This document shows positions 22,017 to 35,093 of a DNA stretch of 64,000 nt, in pieces (position 1 is the stretch's first letter; the number at the start of each line of letters is the position of its first letter). A program made the position numbers and the translations under genes. A model generated the notes under the pieces. The model was not told the DNA's origin. It was given only the letters and a program-made list of their open reading frames with translations, and searched no databases. Source of the DNA: Gambelia wislizenii (Eukaryota > Chordata > Lepidosauria > Squamata > Crotaphytidae). The DNA lies in NCBI GenBank assembly GCA_030847615.1, contig JAUMIR010000003.1:285876265-285940264 (forward strand), given 5' to 3'.

Positions 22017-23149
22017 TACTCTGTGTGTGTCTGTCCGTCCATTTGTGGTTGCTTGCTTTTCTATAGACAAAACCACTGGCTACACAAGTTGTATAGCCAG
22101 TGGTGAATAGATGCTTTTCCAGTGGTTGCTATCTTTGGAAATTTTTCATTTCACATCTAAATTGTTTACTTATCAGCTAGAAACATGTGTGAAAAGAAGT
22201 TACAGCTATGTTGCCCAAGGTGCATTTTAAAATAGGAGGAAGAGCTGCTATAGAAGTATTTCATGCTACCTCTTCTAGCCTTATCTGCCATTGTAAATTA
22301 TAAGCCTGCTCCACTGAGCAGAATAAAGATAAATCTGAACCATGCTTATTAAGAGATGCAGATTTTTTTGCTTTGAAATGAAGAGTCTTTCCCACTCTTC
22401 AGTAGCTGATTATATCCTTCCCTACTCAAAAAGTGGCAAAGGAAAGCAAAGCAAAGTATAATTGTTCTTTAAAGGATTTAGGCAACTGTATCACTAGGTG
22501 AAGCTCTATATGTGAAGTGTTTATGTATGTATTTTATTCACATATTTATATCCTGCCCTCTATCCAAAGATCTCAGCATGGCGTGCAGGCAATGAAACAA
22601 CCCTCTACAGTTTAAAACAGTTTACAGGAAGCCCTACTTATCTGACAGGTTAGGGACTGCAGCAGTACCAGAAACAGGAATTGTTTGGCAAGCAGAGCCC
22701 ATGTAGGGAACATGAGGGGATTACAGTAGCTCACTTGGGATTGCCTGTGCATGCCTGCAGGCACCTGCATGCACTCACCCATGCACTGCTTGCAAAATCT
22801 CTCTGTTGGCTTGGTGACTTGCCCCCACTCCAGCTCGCTTTGCAAGCAGCACATGCATGCATGGTCATTCCCAAGCAAGCCTCTGTAGGCAAGAACTGTT
22901 AAAAGAGTGGATTCCTCATCAAATGAATGAACTTGTCCTTAATTTGAATCATAGAAAGAGCAAGTTGTCAGATAACAACCTGTCAAAAGGTGGGGCCTTT
23001 CTCTACAACAGTATACAGTAAAGCAGAATTCTATAGCACAGTCAAGGAAGGATCACTGGGCCCCAATATTTGGAGGTGATAAAACTTCCAAGGGGAGGGC
23101 ATTCCACAGCATTTATCAGACAAAAACCCTCTGTGTGAAATGATACATA
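22017..23149. other. No gene; short LINE tail
   Basis: About 22525-22600 (TATTTATATCCTGCCCTCTA) resembles an inverted L2-like 3' end. A GC-richer patch with CATGCATG-like words is near 22740-22870. Nothing else is assignable. Confidence 0.35.
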
Positions 23150-23479
23150 GGACATTTTCAGACTCCCCTTACCACGCAAGCAGCCTCCGGAGCAGTAACG
23201 AGGCTGCTGTACAGCAGGGGGTTGATTTCGGATGACGCCGTCCCTCTCTCGGCATCGTCTATGACTGTTCCGGTTAGCATTGAAGGCAGCCACATTACTT
23301 TTCACTCACAGAAGTTGTCTGGAGTAAAAAATAGCGCGGCCGCCTTCAATGCTAGCCAGAACAGTCACGGATGATGCCGAGGGAGGGACGGCGTCATCCA
23401 AAATTGACCCCCTGCCACGCAGCAGCCTCATTACTGCTCCGGAGGCTGCTTGCGCAGTAAGCGGCATTTGAAAACGTCC
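23150..23479. mobile_element. Palindromic Harbinger-like MITE (P1)
   Basis: It is 330 bp and flanked by ATA on both sides (23147-23149 and 23480-23482). The left arm starts GGACATTTTCAGA and the right ends TTTGAAAACGTCC. Most of the element is one inverted repeat around a centre at about 23315. Each arm also contains a hairpin (GCAGCCTCC then GAGGCTGC). It is GC- and CpG-rich compared with its surroundings. It has no coding capacity, and the frames on both strands here mirror each other. Confidence 0.85.
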
Positions 23480-23995
23480 ATAGTTTGCATCCACATATTA
23501 CTTTAAACCAGTAATCCTGGTTTAATAAACTAGAACACATACCGTAACAGCAGATTTTTTTCCACTTTGCGTGCAGTCCACTTGTTTTCACTTTGCTCCT
23601 TTCTACAAGTGTGTAAACAGATCAGGAAAGAGAAAGCTGCCAACTGGGAGTGGGCCAAGGCCAGATTCCCCCAAGATGGACATGACTTTTTCTGCCAAGG
23701 TCTCTTACGCTGACAGGCACACAATCCCTGTATCCTTCCACCTCATGGATGCGAATGACACCAGAGCACTAGGGAACTAGCCTAGCACCCAACTGGAGTG
23801 AATGTTGCAACCAAGCTTTTACAGTTCTGCTCACCTGCTAACAGCCTTGTTTCCCATTGGCTAGTGTCCCTGCTCCTTCCTAAAGCCTGCACAAATTGCA
23901 CAGGTTTCTGGGAAGGAGAAACCTGACAGCCATGTCATCCAAAGTGATGTCTGCTGTTCTGCTTCACTACAACCCAGAAATTTGCCCTACAGTAA
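23480..23995. other. No feature recognised
   Basis: No gene or repeat could be assigned between the two Harbinger-type elements. Confidence 0.35.
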
Positions 23996-24333
23996 GGACT
24001 TTATCAGACTAGCATCTAAAAATGCTGTAATTCTATGACTGAGGAAAGCAGAAACATAGTGGCATGATTACAGTAATTATTTCAGGTTGCCGTAATCATG
24101 TGATACTACCACCATGGAATTATTGCACAACTACTACTAGCAGTTTAAAAACAGGATTTCAGCTTGTGCTATAGTAATACCGTACTTCTCTTCGTATTGC
24201 CTTCTAATGACAGACTATTAATGGTGCATGCTGGCCCACAGGGTGCCTTTAAGAAAAATTTTCTCTTTCCATGATTTTGCATAGGCGAGATTTCAGCTAT
24301 TCTCATGAGAAGATGCAACTTCAGTTAAAAACA

Positions 24334-24369
<36 letters not shown>

Positions 24370-24779
24370 GAAAGAACTTCACAAATAAACACTTAAACAA
24401 ACATAAAAACCTACCAAGCAAAGACTACATTTCATTAAAACAGAGTCCTCTTGGTCCTTTTCACTTCCCTCCTGGAAGTTTAATTATGTGTTCTTTTGGG
24501 AAAGGGGAGCGGGGGAGGACTGCCCATTCATGCAATTACAATTACAATTGCAATTGAATTACGCAATTGAATTACAGTGGGACATGATTTCCCAAGTTCG
24601 TCAATACCATGAAAAGAGCAATATTGATGGGTTTTGCCCACGAATGAAAACTTACACATAATTAACGGGTGGAGCACACATGGACCACAGGAGAATGACA
24701 ATGTTCTGCCATAACAGGAACCTATTTGTGTTACTATCCCATTGTAATTGTGCAATTTCAACTTTGTGTGATAAAGTCC
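23996..24779. mobile_element. Long Harbinger-like element, least interrupted copy
   Basis: The ends are GGACTTTATCAGACTAGC and GTGATAAAGTCC. The left flank is TAA and the right TAC, a near-intact 3-bp duplication. It is 784 bp and serves as the reference for what the 13.4 and 43.5 kb copies looked like before insertions. It holds a TA microsatellite at 24336-24367 and a degraded version of the family hairpin (TTGATGGGTTTTGCCCACG). Confidence 0.8.
24336..24367. repeat. (AT)n microsatellite
   Basis: A pure AT dinucleotide run inside the Harbinger-like element. In sister copies the same place reads AACACCAAAAACACTTAAAA, so the array expanded here after insertion. Confidence 0.9.
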
Positions 24780-27018
24780 TACGTCATCAAGCATCAATTT
24801 ACAGTGAACCTTATGTGGGTTAATGATCTTCTATTATTAGAAATAGGTTTTAAAAATGTGAAGAAACATGTTTTGGTCTAGATCTTGTCAATGCATGAAT
24901 TGTATGAAGTTGTGCACAGCTCTGTAAAACTAATGAATGCTGCCATTATTTAAGAAATTATTGCTACATATCCTTTTATTATTGTTACATATTTTCTTCT
25001 GTTCCCCTCTCTGCACAATTCCCCACTTTCATAACTTCAGAGCATATTATTCTTCCATTAACCCTTGCTATCTTTTAAACCATAGAAGGGATCTCTAAAG
25101 ATCTGACCATTAGTTTCACAACTAGGCCCTCAGGTGTTTTGCTTCACTGCTGTTGGTGGAGCATTTCATGTGTTTAATTTATATGCATCCCATTTATCTT
25201 GAAGTAAAAAAAAAAAATCATTTTTCCTCAGTCCAATGATAAATCATTTAGTTGAAGTGAGTAGAAAGCGTAACTGTAAAACTCATTTTAAACAAACAAA
25301 ATCAATGCTTATTTACAGAACCATCTTGAGGAATGCAGTTTTGCCCGACCAATGTAAGAACAGGGACTATAATCACATGTGTTGGATATTAGAGTGTTCC
25401 AGGCTCTTAGTCTTTTCAGAAAACTCCATGGAAGCTGAAACTATTAGAAATTACTGGTAGCTTTCTTTTTAGCAGAGTAGCAGATAAAGCATGCCCCAGT
25501 CTGATGATGTTTCCTTGAGAAATGAAACTGACTCAAAAATAAATAAGGCAGACAGTTTTGGGTTACAAATTTAGAAGAGTTTAATAATGGCTTTACATCT
25601 TAACTAGTAGTGAGAAGATTTGGTAAAAGATAGTTGCTTCATCTAACCATCTTAATGAGAAGTGAAGCATGGCTGGAGAGCAGGAGAGGCGAAGAATCCA
25701 AGTGGAACTGTTTTCAGTGAAGGAATAGATCTTATATGACCAATGACCAAGGAAGACTCACATGGTCTAGTTGCTTGGTTACAAAGTATTTATGACCATG
25801 CATTTAAAACATAGAGCAAGAGAGGTTTAGATGAGAGAAACAGAAGGATTTGACATGCAGGAAATTCTGTCCTATCTAAAAATCCACTTGCTGTAATAGC
25901 GGGGGGGGGGAGGGGAGCTGAATTTTGCAACAACCTGGACACTTACTAATTTTAAAATAGTGAAAACATGAATTTGTTCCTTGCTGAACACTCTGTTTCA
26001 ATGGGTCTTGCCTCTGACATGAATGATTGTTTGCATGATCTATTTTACTGAACCAGACTTGCAAACAAATGCTTCAAATTTCATGGAAGCTCTCTTTGAA
26101 GAAGGCAGAAAGAGAAAAAGAAGTTTCATTTTAAAACTTTGAAATGACAGCCACCACTTTGATATGCCTCATTCAGCAGTAAAAGTTAATAGGCAAGTAC
26201 CATGGGACTTTCCTCTCCACCAATTTACTTGAGAATTTGCCAGAATGACTGGAGAAATCCACCTTTCAGGAGCTTTTTTCCAGGCATCAATATTTTGTAT
26301 ATTTGCTTTAACATTATTAGAATTCTTGGCGTGGCCTGGCATTAGAAAACACATGGATTTTCTACTAGAGGTAATGTGTTCCCTGTTTCAACGACTCCCC
26401 TCAGCTTTGGGGGATAGGTTTGTAAAATTAAGACAGCGTCCCTTTAAATCTGAGCCTCTCAAATTAAAGCTTTTCCACTGGTGACTTAACGGTGACTGCT
26501 CTGGTTTATGACACTGGTGACTTAACAGTGACTACTCCGGTGACTGCTCTGGTTTATGGGGAAGTTACCTTTTCACAGTGTGTGGAAGCTTTCATACATT
26601 CCCACATGATCTGTATTTTATAGCAGTTTGAAAAGCTTAGGGTTGTTTACAACATCTCAGAACATGGTTAAATAGAAATCTAGTTACACAGGGCCATGTT
26701 CAGAAAGAATCTTTCCAGGTGAGAGGGAAAAAAAACAATGCCATGGCCTCTGACAACCATCTTCATCACATCACCTGATGACAGAAGACCAATTTGTAAT
26801 TGTGTCCAGGAGAACATCTGGGAAAGGTTAGGATAATAATATTAAACAGTGCTGATTGTGTCCCTGCTTGATGATACACTTGCTGTATCATTGCTGGGTG
26901 ATACACAAAAAGAAATCCTATTAAGATGGGATTCACATTCGAATGGAATCTGAGTAATCTCAAATCTAAGTAACTAGTTTTACACTGGCATCAAATGAGA
27001 CTTGAACAGATCACTCCC
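24780..27018. other. Single-copy-looking DNA, no gene
   Basis: No coding signature was seen. There is a poly-G tract near 25902-25915 and a local duplication at about 26478-26560 (GGTGACTTAAC and GTGACTGCTCTGGTTTATG each occur twice). Confidence 0.4.
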
Positions 27019-27298
27019 CACACACTGGTGGCGCAGTGGTTAAATGCCAGTACTGCAAGCCACCATGTTGCAAGTTCAATTCCAGCGGGTTCCAAGGTTC
27101 ACTCAGCCTTCCATCCTTTCGTAGGTCGGTAAACTGAGTACCCAGCTTGTGGGGGCAATTAGCTAACACACATTGGGAACTCTTTAATGCAGTGTAGATG
27201 TGTAAATAGCTATTGCTTTAAACAATTTGTAAGCCGCTCTGAAAGCCTTGTGGCTAAAGAGCGGGGTATAAATAACTAAATAAATAAAATGAAAAACA
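27019..27298 (+). mobile_element. tRNA-derived SINE, Sauria-type head with L2-like tail
   Basis: GGCGCAGTGGTTAAATGCCA contains the A-box region and GTTCAATTCC the B-box region. The body follows with ACTCAGCCTTCCATCC and AGTACCCAGCTTGTGGGGG. The tail TTTGTAAGCCGCTCTGAAAG ... GCGGGGTATAAATAA resembles the L2-type LINE end in this window rather than a Bov-B end. It is likely mobilised by that LINE. Confidence 0.8.
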
Positions 27299-27365
27299 AA
27301 AATTTAAATGTTCCTTTAGCAGCAACTCTATGGCCACAAGGAATAATTGTTATTTATGCTTATAA

Positions 27366-27450
27366 TAATTGTTTAATTGTTGGAAGCTGCCCCGATTGTT
27401 TTTAGCAGAGGGGCGGGGTATACATAAATATTATTATTATTATTATTAGC
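27366..27450 (+). mobile_element. L2-type LINE tail
   Basis: TTGTTGGAAGCTGCCCCGAT, GCAGAGGGGCGGGGTATA and (ATT)n match the family 3' end. Only about 80 bp inserted. Confidence 0.75.
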
Positions 27451-29092
27451 ATAAATAAGTAATATGTAAACAATAATACATAAGGTACTGAACCAAGCCT
27501 AGTGCACCAAGAACATTTAAGCAAAACACTTGTATCTCATTAATGATAAGTGCTCCCCCTCAGTCTTGAATTCCATAAGAAATGCACAAGCTGAACTGCA
27601 ATGCAAAAATGGAGAGACAAAGTACGTTTAAAGCAGAGTTCTATCCTGTCTGGTTTCTTACTGAATGCCCACAGATTTGTGGCAAATCTTCACATAAGCA
27701 GATTATAGCACAGTGGTATCTGTATTAGTGAGCCAGTATCATTCTTGATGTGAATGTTTCCTTAAGGGTGGGGGGAGTAGGGAGTGCCATGGCATAGCAC
27801 TTACTTATTTGATACACTGTGATTAAATTTCCCCACTGGTCTGTGAAAAGTTTGTCAGTTGTTCCAAAATGTTGCTACAAATTCCAACCTGCAAAACTGT
27901 GACTTTAGGATTCACAGGGGTTGGTTTATAATCGTTGAGTTCTTTGACATTTTTATAACAATTTCTCTAGAAATAACAAAGGTGCTATTGCTTGAAATAT
28001 GGATGGTTTAGATTTTGGGAAAAATACATGATTCTGACTTGACCACTTTGCCTGCTCCTTTTCTTTTCTAATACAAGACCATGAAAATTCTGGATTATAG
28101 AACCTTGAGGAACTAAAGGATAAACCCTGCCTTCAACCCCCTCCCCCTAAACTTGTGATTTTGTAAAGCTATAGTCAGTTTGGCAAATTGTCTGCAAGTT
28201 TAATATGTAAAATGTCTTCCAAAGGTTCACTGGTTTGCTAGAAGAGAAGCTGACATGCAAATTATCCCTGTTTCCAATATACTTGCAGAACATACATACA
28301 AGGTGGAAGAGTGCATGAGGTCCTCCTTTTCTTCTTCCATTTCTTGAGCATTTAGATGACCTTTAATCCACTAAAATGAATGTATTTAAAAGGTTAGATA
28401 TAATACATTTTAATGTAATTCTGAATTAATATCAAAAGTAGTTACAATACATTTCAACTGATTTTAGCCTCTTTCCCTCCCACATTAACATTTCCAGGTG
28501 GCTAACAATGCTCTCTGCTGTAGCAAAAATGACAATCTTGTGGCAGCTTTAAAGACTGACATTTCTTTGGCATATGTTTTCATGGATCGCCATGCCAATT
28601 GCATCCACTAAATGGTATACCGAACATAAGTTATTTGATGCCACAAGGCTCTTTTGTTCTCCCCACTGGAATTAATGAGGAATTTTATGTACTTGCTGTT
28701 TTACAATGTTTGTTATATTTTAAAGTATAAATAAAGGAAGAAAAAGAAGAAGGAAAAAGAAGGAACATAGGAAGAGGGATACATGGTATGCACATGGACT
28801 GGATTTACAATTTAAGCTAATCAAACTGTATGTCCACAGACATCTTATTAATGTCTATAAAAATAAATGTTTGTGTGTAGCTAAAGCAATTAAGATCTTC
28901 TGACCAGTGAAAGATGGATGGTAGATGTTTATTTCTCCAACCTTGAAATACAAAACTTTTAGCAACAATAAAAGTATGCTGAATCTCACAACACTGACCA
29001 TTAGTTAAATTCCAAGTATCAGGGACAGCATCTACAAATGGCAAAGATTAATACAATATAATAGGATTCCCAGCGTGGTCACAACTGTAGGA
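27451..29092. other. Single-copy-looking DNA, no gene
   Basis: AT-rich. ACAATCTTGTGGCAGCTTTAA at about 28530 begins a short patch that recurs loosely near 44.6 and 62.75 kb. Its family is not identified. Confidence 0.35.
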
Positions 29093-29700
29093 ACCCTTTT
29101 TGATGGAGTGCAGGATGGAGGCCTGTAATGTTGTCTTGGCACCTGCGCCATCACCAGGCGAGCAGAGGGTGGGGCTAGAGGGGATTTAAGCCCAGCCGCC
29201 CTCTTGCCTCCTCGTTTTCATCATTTGATCGGCCCACCCTCCCGCTGCTGAATCAGTGTGATTTAATTGGTCGCTTCAGGGCTGGGTAGGAATTTTTGCT
29301 CCCTTTTTGTGGGGTGTTTTCACCTATCCCATACTGTGGTTGTGGACTGGATAATTGGCTTAGGGTAGTGTCTTAAACAGGCAGTCACTTGGCAGGTAAG
29401 GGGAGGGGGATTTGGTAGTTCAGTGAGCACCTTTGGGACCTCCCCCTTGGGAGGTAAAGGGGGAATCTGGAACTGCCCCTTTAGTTCCTGCAAACTGAGA
29501 GGTGAGGAAAGTGACCTCCTTTGTGACAAGCCTGAGAGATAAATACCCTCTTTATGTCCTGTGACTTGGGGGGAGGGACTTTTGGGTCAGCCTTCCAGAC
29601 GTGAGCTAACTGGGGTGCGACCCAACTTATGGGTTCTTCCCTGAGGTTCAGGTGTTTTTGCCCAAGGGAAGTTGGGGATGGGAATTTGGAATTTTTTATT
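29093..29700. other. GC-richer block of unknown nature
   Basis: Base composition rises clearly compared with both neighbours. The block holds GGGGATTTAAGCCCAGCCGC, which could be a TATA-like promoter context, and AGGGGGA/CTCCCCCTT-like segments. I cannot find paired termini or an open frame. A solo LTR or an unrecognised promoter are both possible. Confidence 0.3.
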
Positions 29701-30532
29701 GGAATAAGACCATTCTACTGAAAATATACCCAACTGCAAAAGGCCGTAACAATAATGCAAAAATAATAATTGTTTTCCTCTTTTCTTACTTATACAAAAA
29801 TAAAACTATCCTAACACTAAGGTTTGGAGTTGACCTCCTGCCCCAACAGATCCCTTACTAGGTTGCTCCCTATCGCAGATATCTCAGAAAGGAGTTAAAT
29901 AGGTTATAGGTAAATAAAAATGATCCTTTATATCCCAGCTATATGTATAGTCTCCTTATTCCTGCATCTACCATCAAAACCACTGAACATACCCACATTG
30001 TATGTTACATGGAAACATTATGTATATTACATTGCCAGAATTCAGCTGAAGTAGACAACTTCTTTCTAAAAAGATGTAACAATGCCCAGTATATACAAAG
30101 CATCAGGTTTTGCTGAACCAACCGTACTTTTAGGACTCAAGAAGTTATAGATAGTGAAGATATTTCCAATGGTTAATTTGAATAGGATTATCTTTCTGTT
30201 TATTTCATTCAGTGCTACCTTTATAAACATGTGTTTATTAATTAATTTAATATATTTAACCCCAGATTTCTCCCAACGTGGGACCCAAGGCAATTTACAG
30301 CATCGGTTGTTTTGTTTTGTTTTTAAGAAAAAGATCATCACATATAGAACTTTCCAACACACATTTATAAATTACATTTGTTGGTTTCAGTTTCTGTGAA
30401 AGTATAAGTATAATGCTTCTAACTCAGTAGGAATGTCTGTGGTACCAAAAGCAGATTGTCCATACATAGGTATTGCAGCTGCAAGAACTGCCATAGAATT
30501 GCTGCTTTTCTTTGGAGTGTAGTAAGCCCCTC
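29701..30532. other. AT-rich DNA; possible LINE tail
   Basis: TTTAACCCCAGATTTCTCCC and GTGGGACCCAAGGCAATTTA (30253-30300) read like an inverted 3' end of the 7.1/46.9 kb L2-like family. The rest is unassigned. Confidence 0.35.
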
Positions 30533-30730
30533 CACTGTAGAAATAATGCAATTTGACACCACTTTAAGTTCTGTAGCTCCATCCTATGAAATCCTGGGAT
30601 CTGTAGTTTTACAAGGACTTTAGCTTTCTCTGTCAGCGTGTTGGTGCCTCACCAAATTACAAATCCCAGGATTCTTTGGTATGGAGCCATGACAGTGAAA
30701 GTGGTGTCAAACTGCATTATTTCTACAGTG
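30533..30730. mobile_element. hAT-like MITE, same family as 14.74 kb
   Basis: CACTGTAGAAATAATGCAAT and TTGACACCACTTTAA are matched at the other end by GGTGTCAAACTGCATTATTT and CTACAGTG. The interior has AATCCTGGGATCTGTAGTTT and its inverse. Confidence 0.75.
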
Positions 30731-33237
30731 TACGATGCGTAGATGCACCCTTTCAGACTCAAAATTTTCCCTACGGGAGACCATTTTAGCTAGTAGTCTC
30801 TTTTGCCCTTGTCTAATAACACCATGCCTTGTCCTACCAAAGCACATTTGCTTGGGCATTAAGTCCCCATATTTTCACTATGACCTCCTTAATGTAGTGC
30901 CCATCTAACTGAATTCAATGACAAAACTCCCATTGAAAGAGGATTTTTGTTTCTGCCCTATTGTTAATTTTAGTAATTTCTAAAAATGATCCCTCCTTGC
31001 TGCTGTCTTCAGCGATATGTGACCAATAAATCACAGTAAATTTGCTTTATGGAGAAGGTCTCATAATTACTTCCCGTGTCCATTTTCATTTCACTTGCTT
31101 CTCTCTCACAGTTAACAGCCCCCTGTGTCACAGTGAATTTGGCTTCAGTGGTTGGATAATCTCCCTGAAGCAAACCGTCATGCACTGTAAATACTAATCT
31201 TTGTGAGATGATGTAATGGCTGGGGGTCCTGCTAGGTAAGCCCAATTTTGGTGTCCCTGTTGTTTTGTCCCAAAGCGCAGGCACATAAAGAGGATTAAGA
31301 GAAAAACTGGATAGAAGACTAAAAATCCAGCTCTTCATTTCTCTCCCCCACCCCATGCTCTCCTGATAACAATAGAAGGTTAGCATTAATCTGACATACA
31401 CAAAACAGAACTGTGCTTCATTCCTGCTCTCCGTTCACTCACTTCTGTCTGAAGTCTTTTTCACTTTGTAGAACTGCAGGGGCCTCATGGCAGGTGTGCT
31501 ATGAAACACGAACACATTCCTCACAGAAGGGCACACAATGCCAAAATATCCTCCTGAGCCATATAAAGCTTCAGGGAGAGCTTTGTTGTGAACTCTGCAA
31601 AGTTACAGGTCAGGGGATAGCTAGAACATTTTCTCCAGCTTCAGTGGTCACATTTCATCTGAGTGCAAGAATTAGATGCAAGTGATAGTGGACTGATTCA
31701 TCAATCTATTGTGCTGGCATTTGCATCACCAACAGTTTCTCCCTGGGAATTTTTTTTTTAAGTGGGTATCCAGTTTGGCAATGCAACAAAATACAACAGA
31801 TCCAAAATACACAGTTTAATATACTGTGATACCTTCATTATGCCACCTCAGAGGTTCACACTGTATTGTACTAGCTTTCAAAGGCATGGGCTGGTTCATC
31901 AGGCTCGGATGGTAAAAATCATTTAGGGGAAGAAGAAGAGCGTGTCAGCATGTTGCTTCAGATGTTTCCTTAGGTGTTTAAGATGATCTCATGGGAGAAG
32001 TCAATGCAGAGAGAAGCCGTACCACCCATCCTTAAAGGTGCTTGAAAAAAGACAGCAAAAAGAACATTTCCTTCTGAGGTGGTGGAAGGCAGGTAAAAGC
32101 ATCAGCTGTCCCCGCTTACTAGCATAGACATGCAAAAATAAAATGACAAACAGTAGAGCAGAAGGCAGCTGCTGCAACAAAGTGATGCCATTCTTAGTCT
32201 GTTATTTTTAAAGGCCTTTCTAGAGTTTTACCCTTCAGCAAACAGGCAAAACCAAAGACCCAGCCACAAACAAACCACATTGCTAGAACAGATGACAGGA
32301 TCTTTACAACAGGCAATCATGGTGGTATTAACATTTATCCTCTGCAGTGTGTGTATAAATCACTGGCAAATGGGCTCTCCCTTGGAGTCAGGATCTGCTG
32401 TTTTATTCCTTCCCAAGAGCAAGTGTTTATCCACCAAATCATCAATGTGTCAGCCATAGTTTATGCTTATAGTCCATAGAAGTTGCTACTGCGTACCTCC
32501 CTAGCAACACTACTGGAACATTCTGAAGCTACAGCATATCTCACAGTGTCAGAGGTATTCTCCAATAGACAAATTTAAAAGAAGACCCAAGTGTAGACAT
32601 AACTGAAATAGAACTAATAACAAAGTTTTATTCCATGGGAGCTTGAACAAAGATAATAATTTCCTCACCTACTCCATAGAGGTGACAGTTTTCTTAGCAA
32701 TGCTAGACTGACTTATGACCAATTACTGCTATTAACAATTTTAAACAGTCACTTTATTTATCTTAAGCTTTACAGTGAAAGTAAATAGACTGTCTCCTTT
32801 TTGTTGCCATTTGACCCCAATGTTTCCTCCCCCACCTTCATATTTGTATTTACTTGCCCTTGCCCATTAGTGGTGAAGTTCATGCTTCTGATCTAGTCCA
32901 CAAAAGTTTACACCATAAAAATGTCAGCATGGTGGACCTTCTGTGTAGGGGAAGATTGAGTGAAATGTTCACAGGCAGCATTCACAGATGTTCCTGCATG
33001 TGGAAAGGGTTGATCCACAGCCAAACACCTGGTTCACTTTCTCTCTTCCTTTTTCACATGGAACATCCAAATCTCAGTTAGCTTTTGCCTTCTTGTCACT
33101 CTTATGGCCAATTTAATTGTGAAGGGTGTGGCATAAATCCTCCTCTCTATTTGCATTGTTTAAATCTAGAGTAAGTTAATTGTCTGAATTCTTTCTGAAA
33201 ATGTGTGAATCCTGAATGCAACTGTTAGCAACTTGTA
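30731..33237. other. Single-copy-looking DNA, no gene
   Basis: The frames at 31009-31401 and 31413-31685 have no recognisable domains and no splice context. No repeat was identified over 2.5 kb. Confidence 0.4.
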
Positions 33238-34456
33238 CATAGGAACAAAGAGAACTATTATAAATATTGCAAAGAAATAGAAGGCAACAAAAAATGTAGA
33301 ACAAGAGACATATTTCACAAACTCCAAGGAATAAAATGGAAATTCAGACCAAGAGTCTGGATACTGGATGACCAACAGGGGAACACATTATATGATCAGA
33401 ATGAAATAAAAACTTGATAAAAGCAATACACTGAGGATCTATACAAAAGAAATGAAATGGCTGCAGATTCCTTCATAGAAGAACCTTCTGAAAGTGAACC
33501 AACCATCTTAGAAAGTGAAGTAGAAAAGGCTCTCAAAGCACTAGCAAGAAATGAAGGAATAAATCACCAGGAAGAGATGGCATACTAACAGAGTTGTCTC
33601 AAGCTATAGAGTCAGAATCCATTCAAATGCTATCAAAGATCTACCAACAAATGTGGAGAACAAAACAATGATAGACACTGCAAATGATCAATATATATTC
33701 CAATCTGCAAGAAACAGGGATACCAGGGATTGTAGTAACCATCAGACCATTGTACTGATCTCTCAAGCAAGCAAAGTGATGCTCAAGATTCTACAAGAAA
33801 GTCTTTAAGGAGTGAGAAATATCAGATGTAAAAGCTGAATTCAGAAAAGGAAGAGGAATTAGGGATCACATTACAAACATACATTGAAAAAGGGAAGGCA
33901 CCAAAGCATTTCAGAAGGAAACCAGCCTGGCTTTATAGATTATAGGAAACCCTTTGATTGTGCAGATTATGAAAAACTATGGATTGTTCTAAAAGAAATG
34001 GGTGTGCCACAACATCTGATTATCCTGATGTGTAACCTGTACTTTAGACATGAGGTCACTATCAGGCAATGATATAGAGAAGCAGAATGGTTTCCCATTG
34101 GCAAGGGACTCAGATAAGGCTGCATTTTGTCACTGTATCTCTTTAATTTATATGCAAAACATATCATACAGAAAGTGGGATTAGACTAAGAGGAATTAGG
34201 AATGAAAACTGGAGGAAGTAACATCAATAGTTTAAGATATTACTACAGTATTAATTACTATTCTTGAAAGTTAAGGAAGAAAATGAAAAGGCAGGGTTAC
34301 AACTGAATATTAAGAAGACAAGAATAATGAGAAGAGATTATTTACATAACTTGAATGTGGGTAATGAAGACATTGAAATATTTAAAAATTTCCACTATCT
34401 TAGCTCAGTCATTAATAAAAATGGAGACTGTAGTCAAGATATCAGAAGGAGACATA

Positions 34457-35059
34457 GGAGATTATCAGAGAGGAACGAAAAAAGTGTTCCTGTCCCACAA
34501 TCTCCACTCCTGCCTCTGTCCCATCCCTGTCATGCCACAATCACCCTCCCCACTGCACTTACTTCTTCTCCTGTCGTTCCGGCAGCCCAGGAGTGAACGG
34601 AGCTCTAATGGAGCTCCCTTCACTTCCTGGATCAAAATCCCATGGATTCTCGCGAGAACACACGAGCATGGGAAATTAAAAAATAAAGAGAACACAGAAA
34701 ATTACAGCAAGCACAAAAACACAGTTTAAAAGGTAGAAGTAACCCGGGGAGGGTCATAAAAAGTGTGCCACTTTCCTGGATGTCCCAATCTCACCTGGAA
34801 GTGTTCTGGCAGGGATTGCTCATTTGATGTTGGGATCTTGCCAGCATAACAGGGCACCTTGTCGCATGCAGGACCATCCATGACAGGAATCGAATAGGGG
34901 ATCTATTGACGGCTTCTCCCATCAATAAAAAGCAGCACTGGTGGAATGGCAGCAAAACGGGTGCATAATGAGGGGGGAATGACATCATCTGAAAAGGGAG
35001 CCCTTTTGCTATCTCCTGGCATTCCTGTATTGCCACTTTTAACACATCTGATAATCTCC
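34457..35059. mobile_element. Harbinger-like element inside Bov-B
   Basis: The ends are GGAGATTATCAGAG and ATCTGATAATCTCC. The interior aligns with the 51.0 kb copy (GGTAGAAGTAACCCGGGG, TGGATGTCCCAATCTCACC, TGTTCTGGCAGGGA). A hairpin lies at about 34901-34930. The flanks ATA and TGA do not match exactly. It is 603 bp and non-coding. Confidence 0.8.
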
Positions 35060-35093
35060 TGAGACTTGAGACGGGGAAGCTATGAAGGCACTA

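Noticed and set aside
27019..27095. Possible tRNA gene with A- and B-box-like words
   Set aside because: It forms the head of a dispersed SINE with siblings at 36.8 and 37.3 kb and has no clover-leaf with an anticodon arm that I can support.
33884..34596. Candidate small genes at 33.9-34.7 kb
   Set aside because: These are pieces of the Bov-B reverse transcriptase running into a Harbinger-like element.
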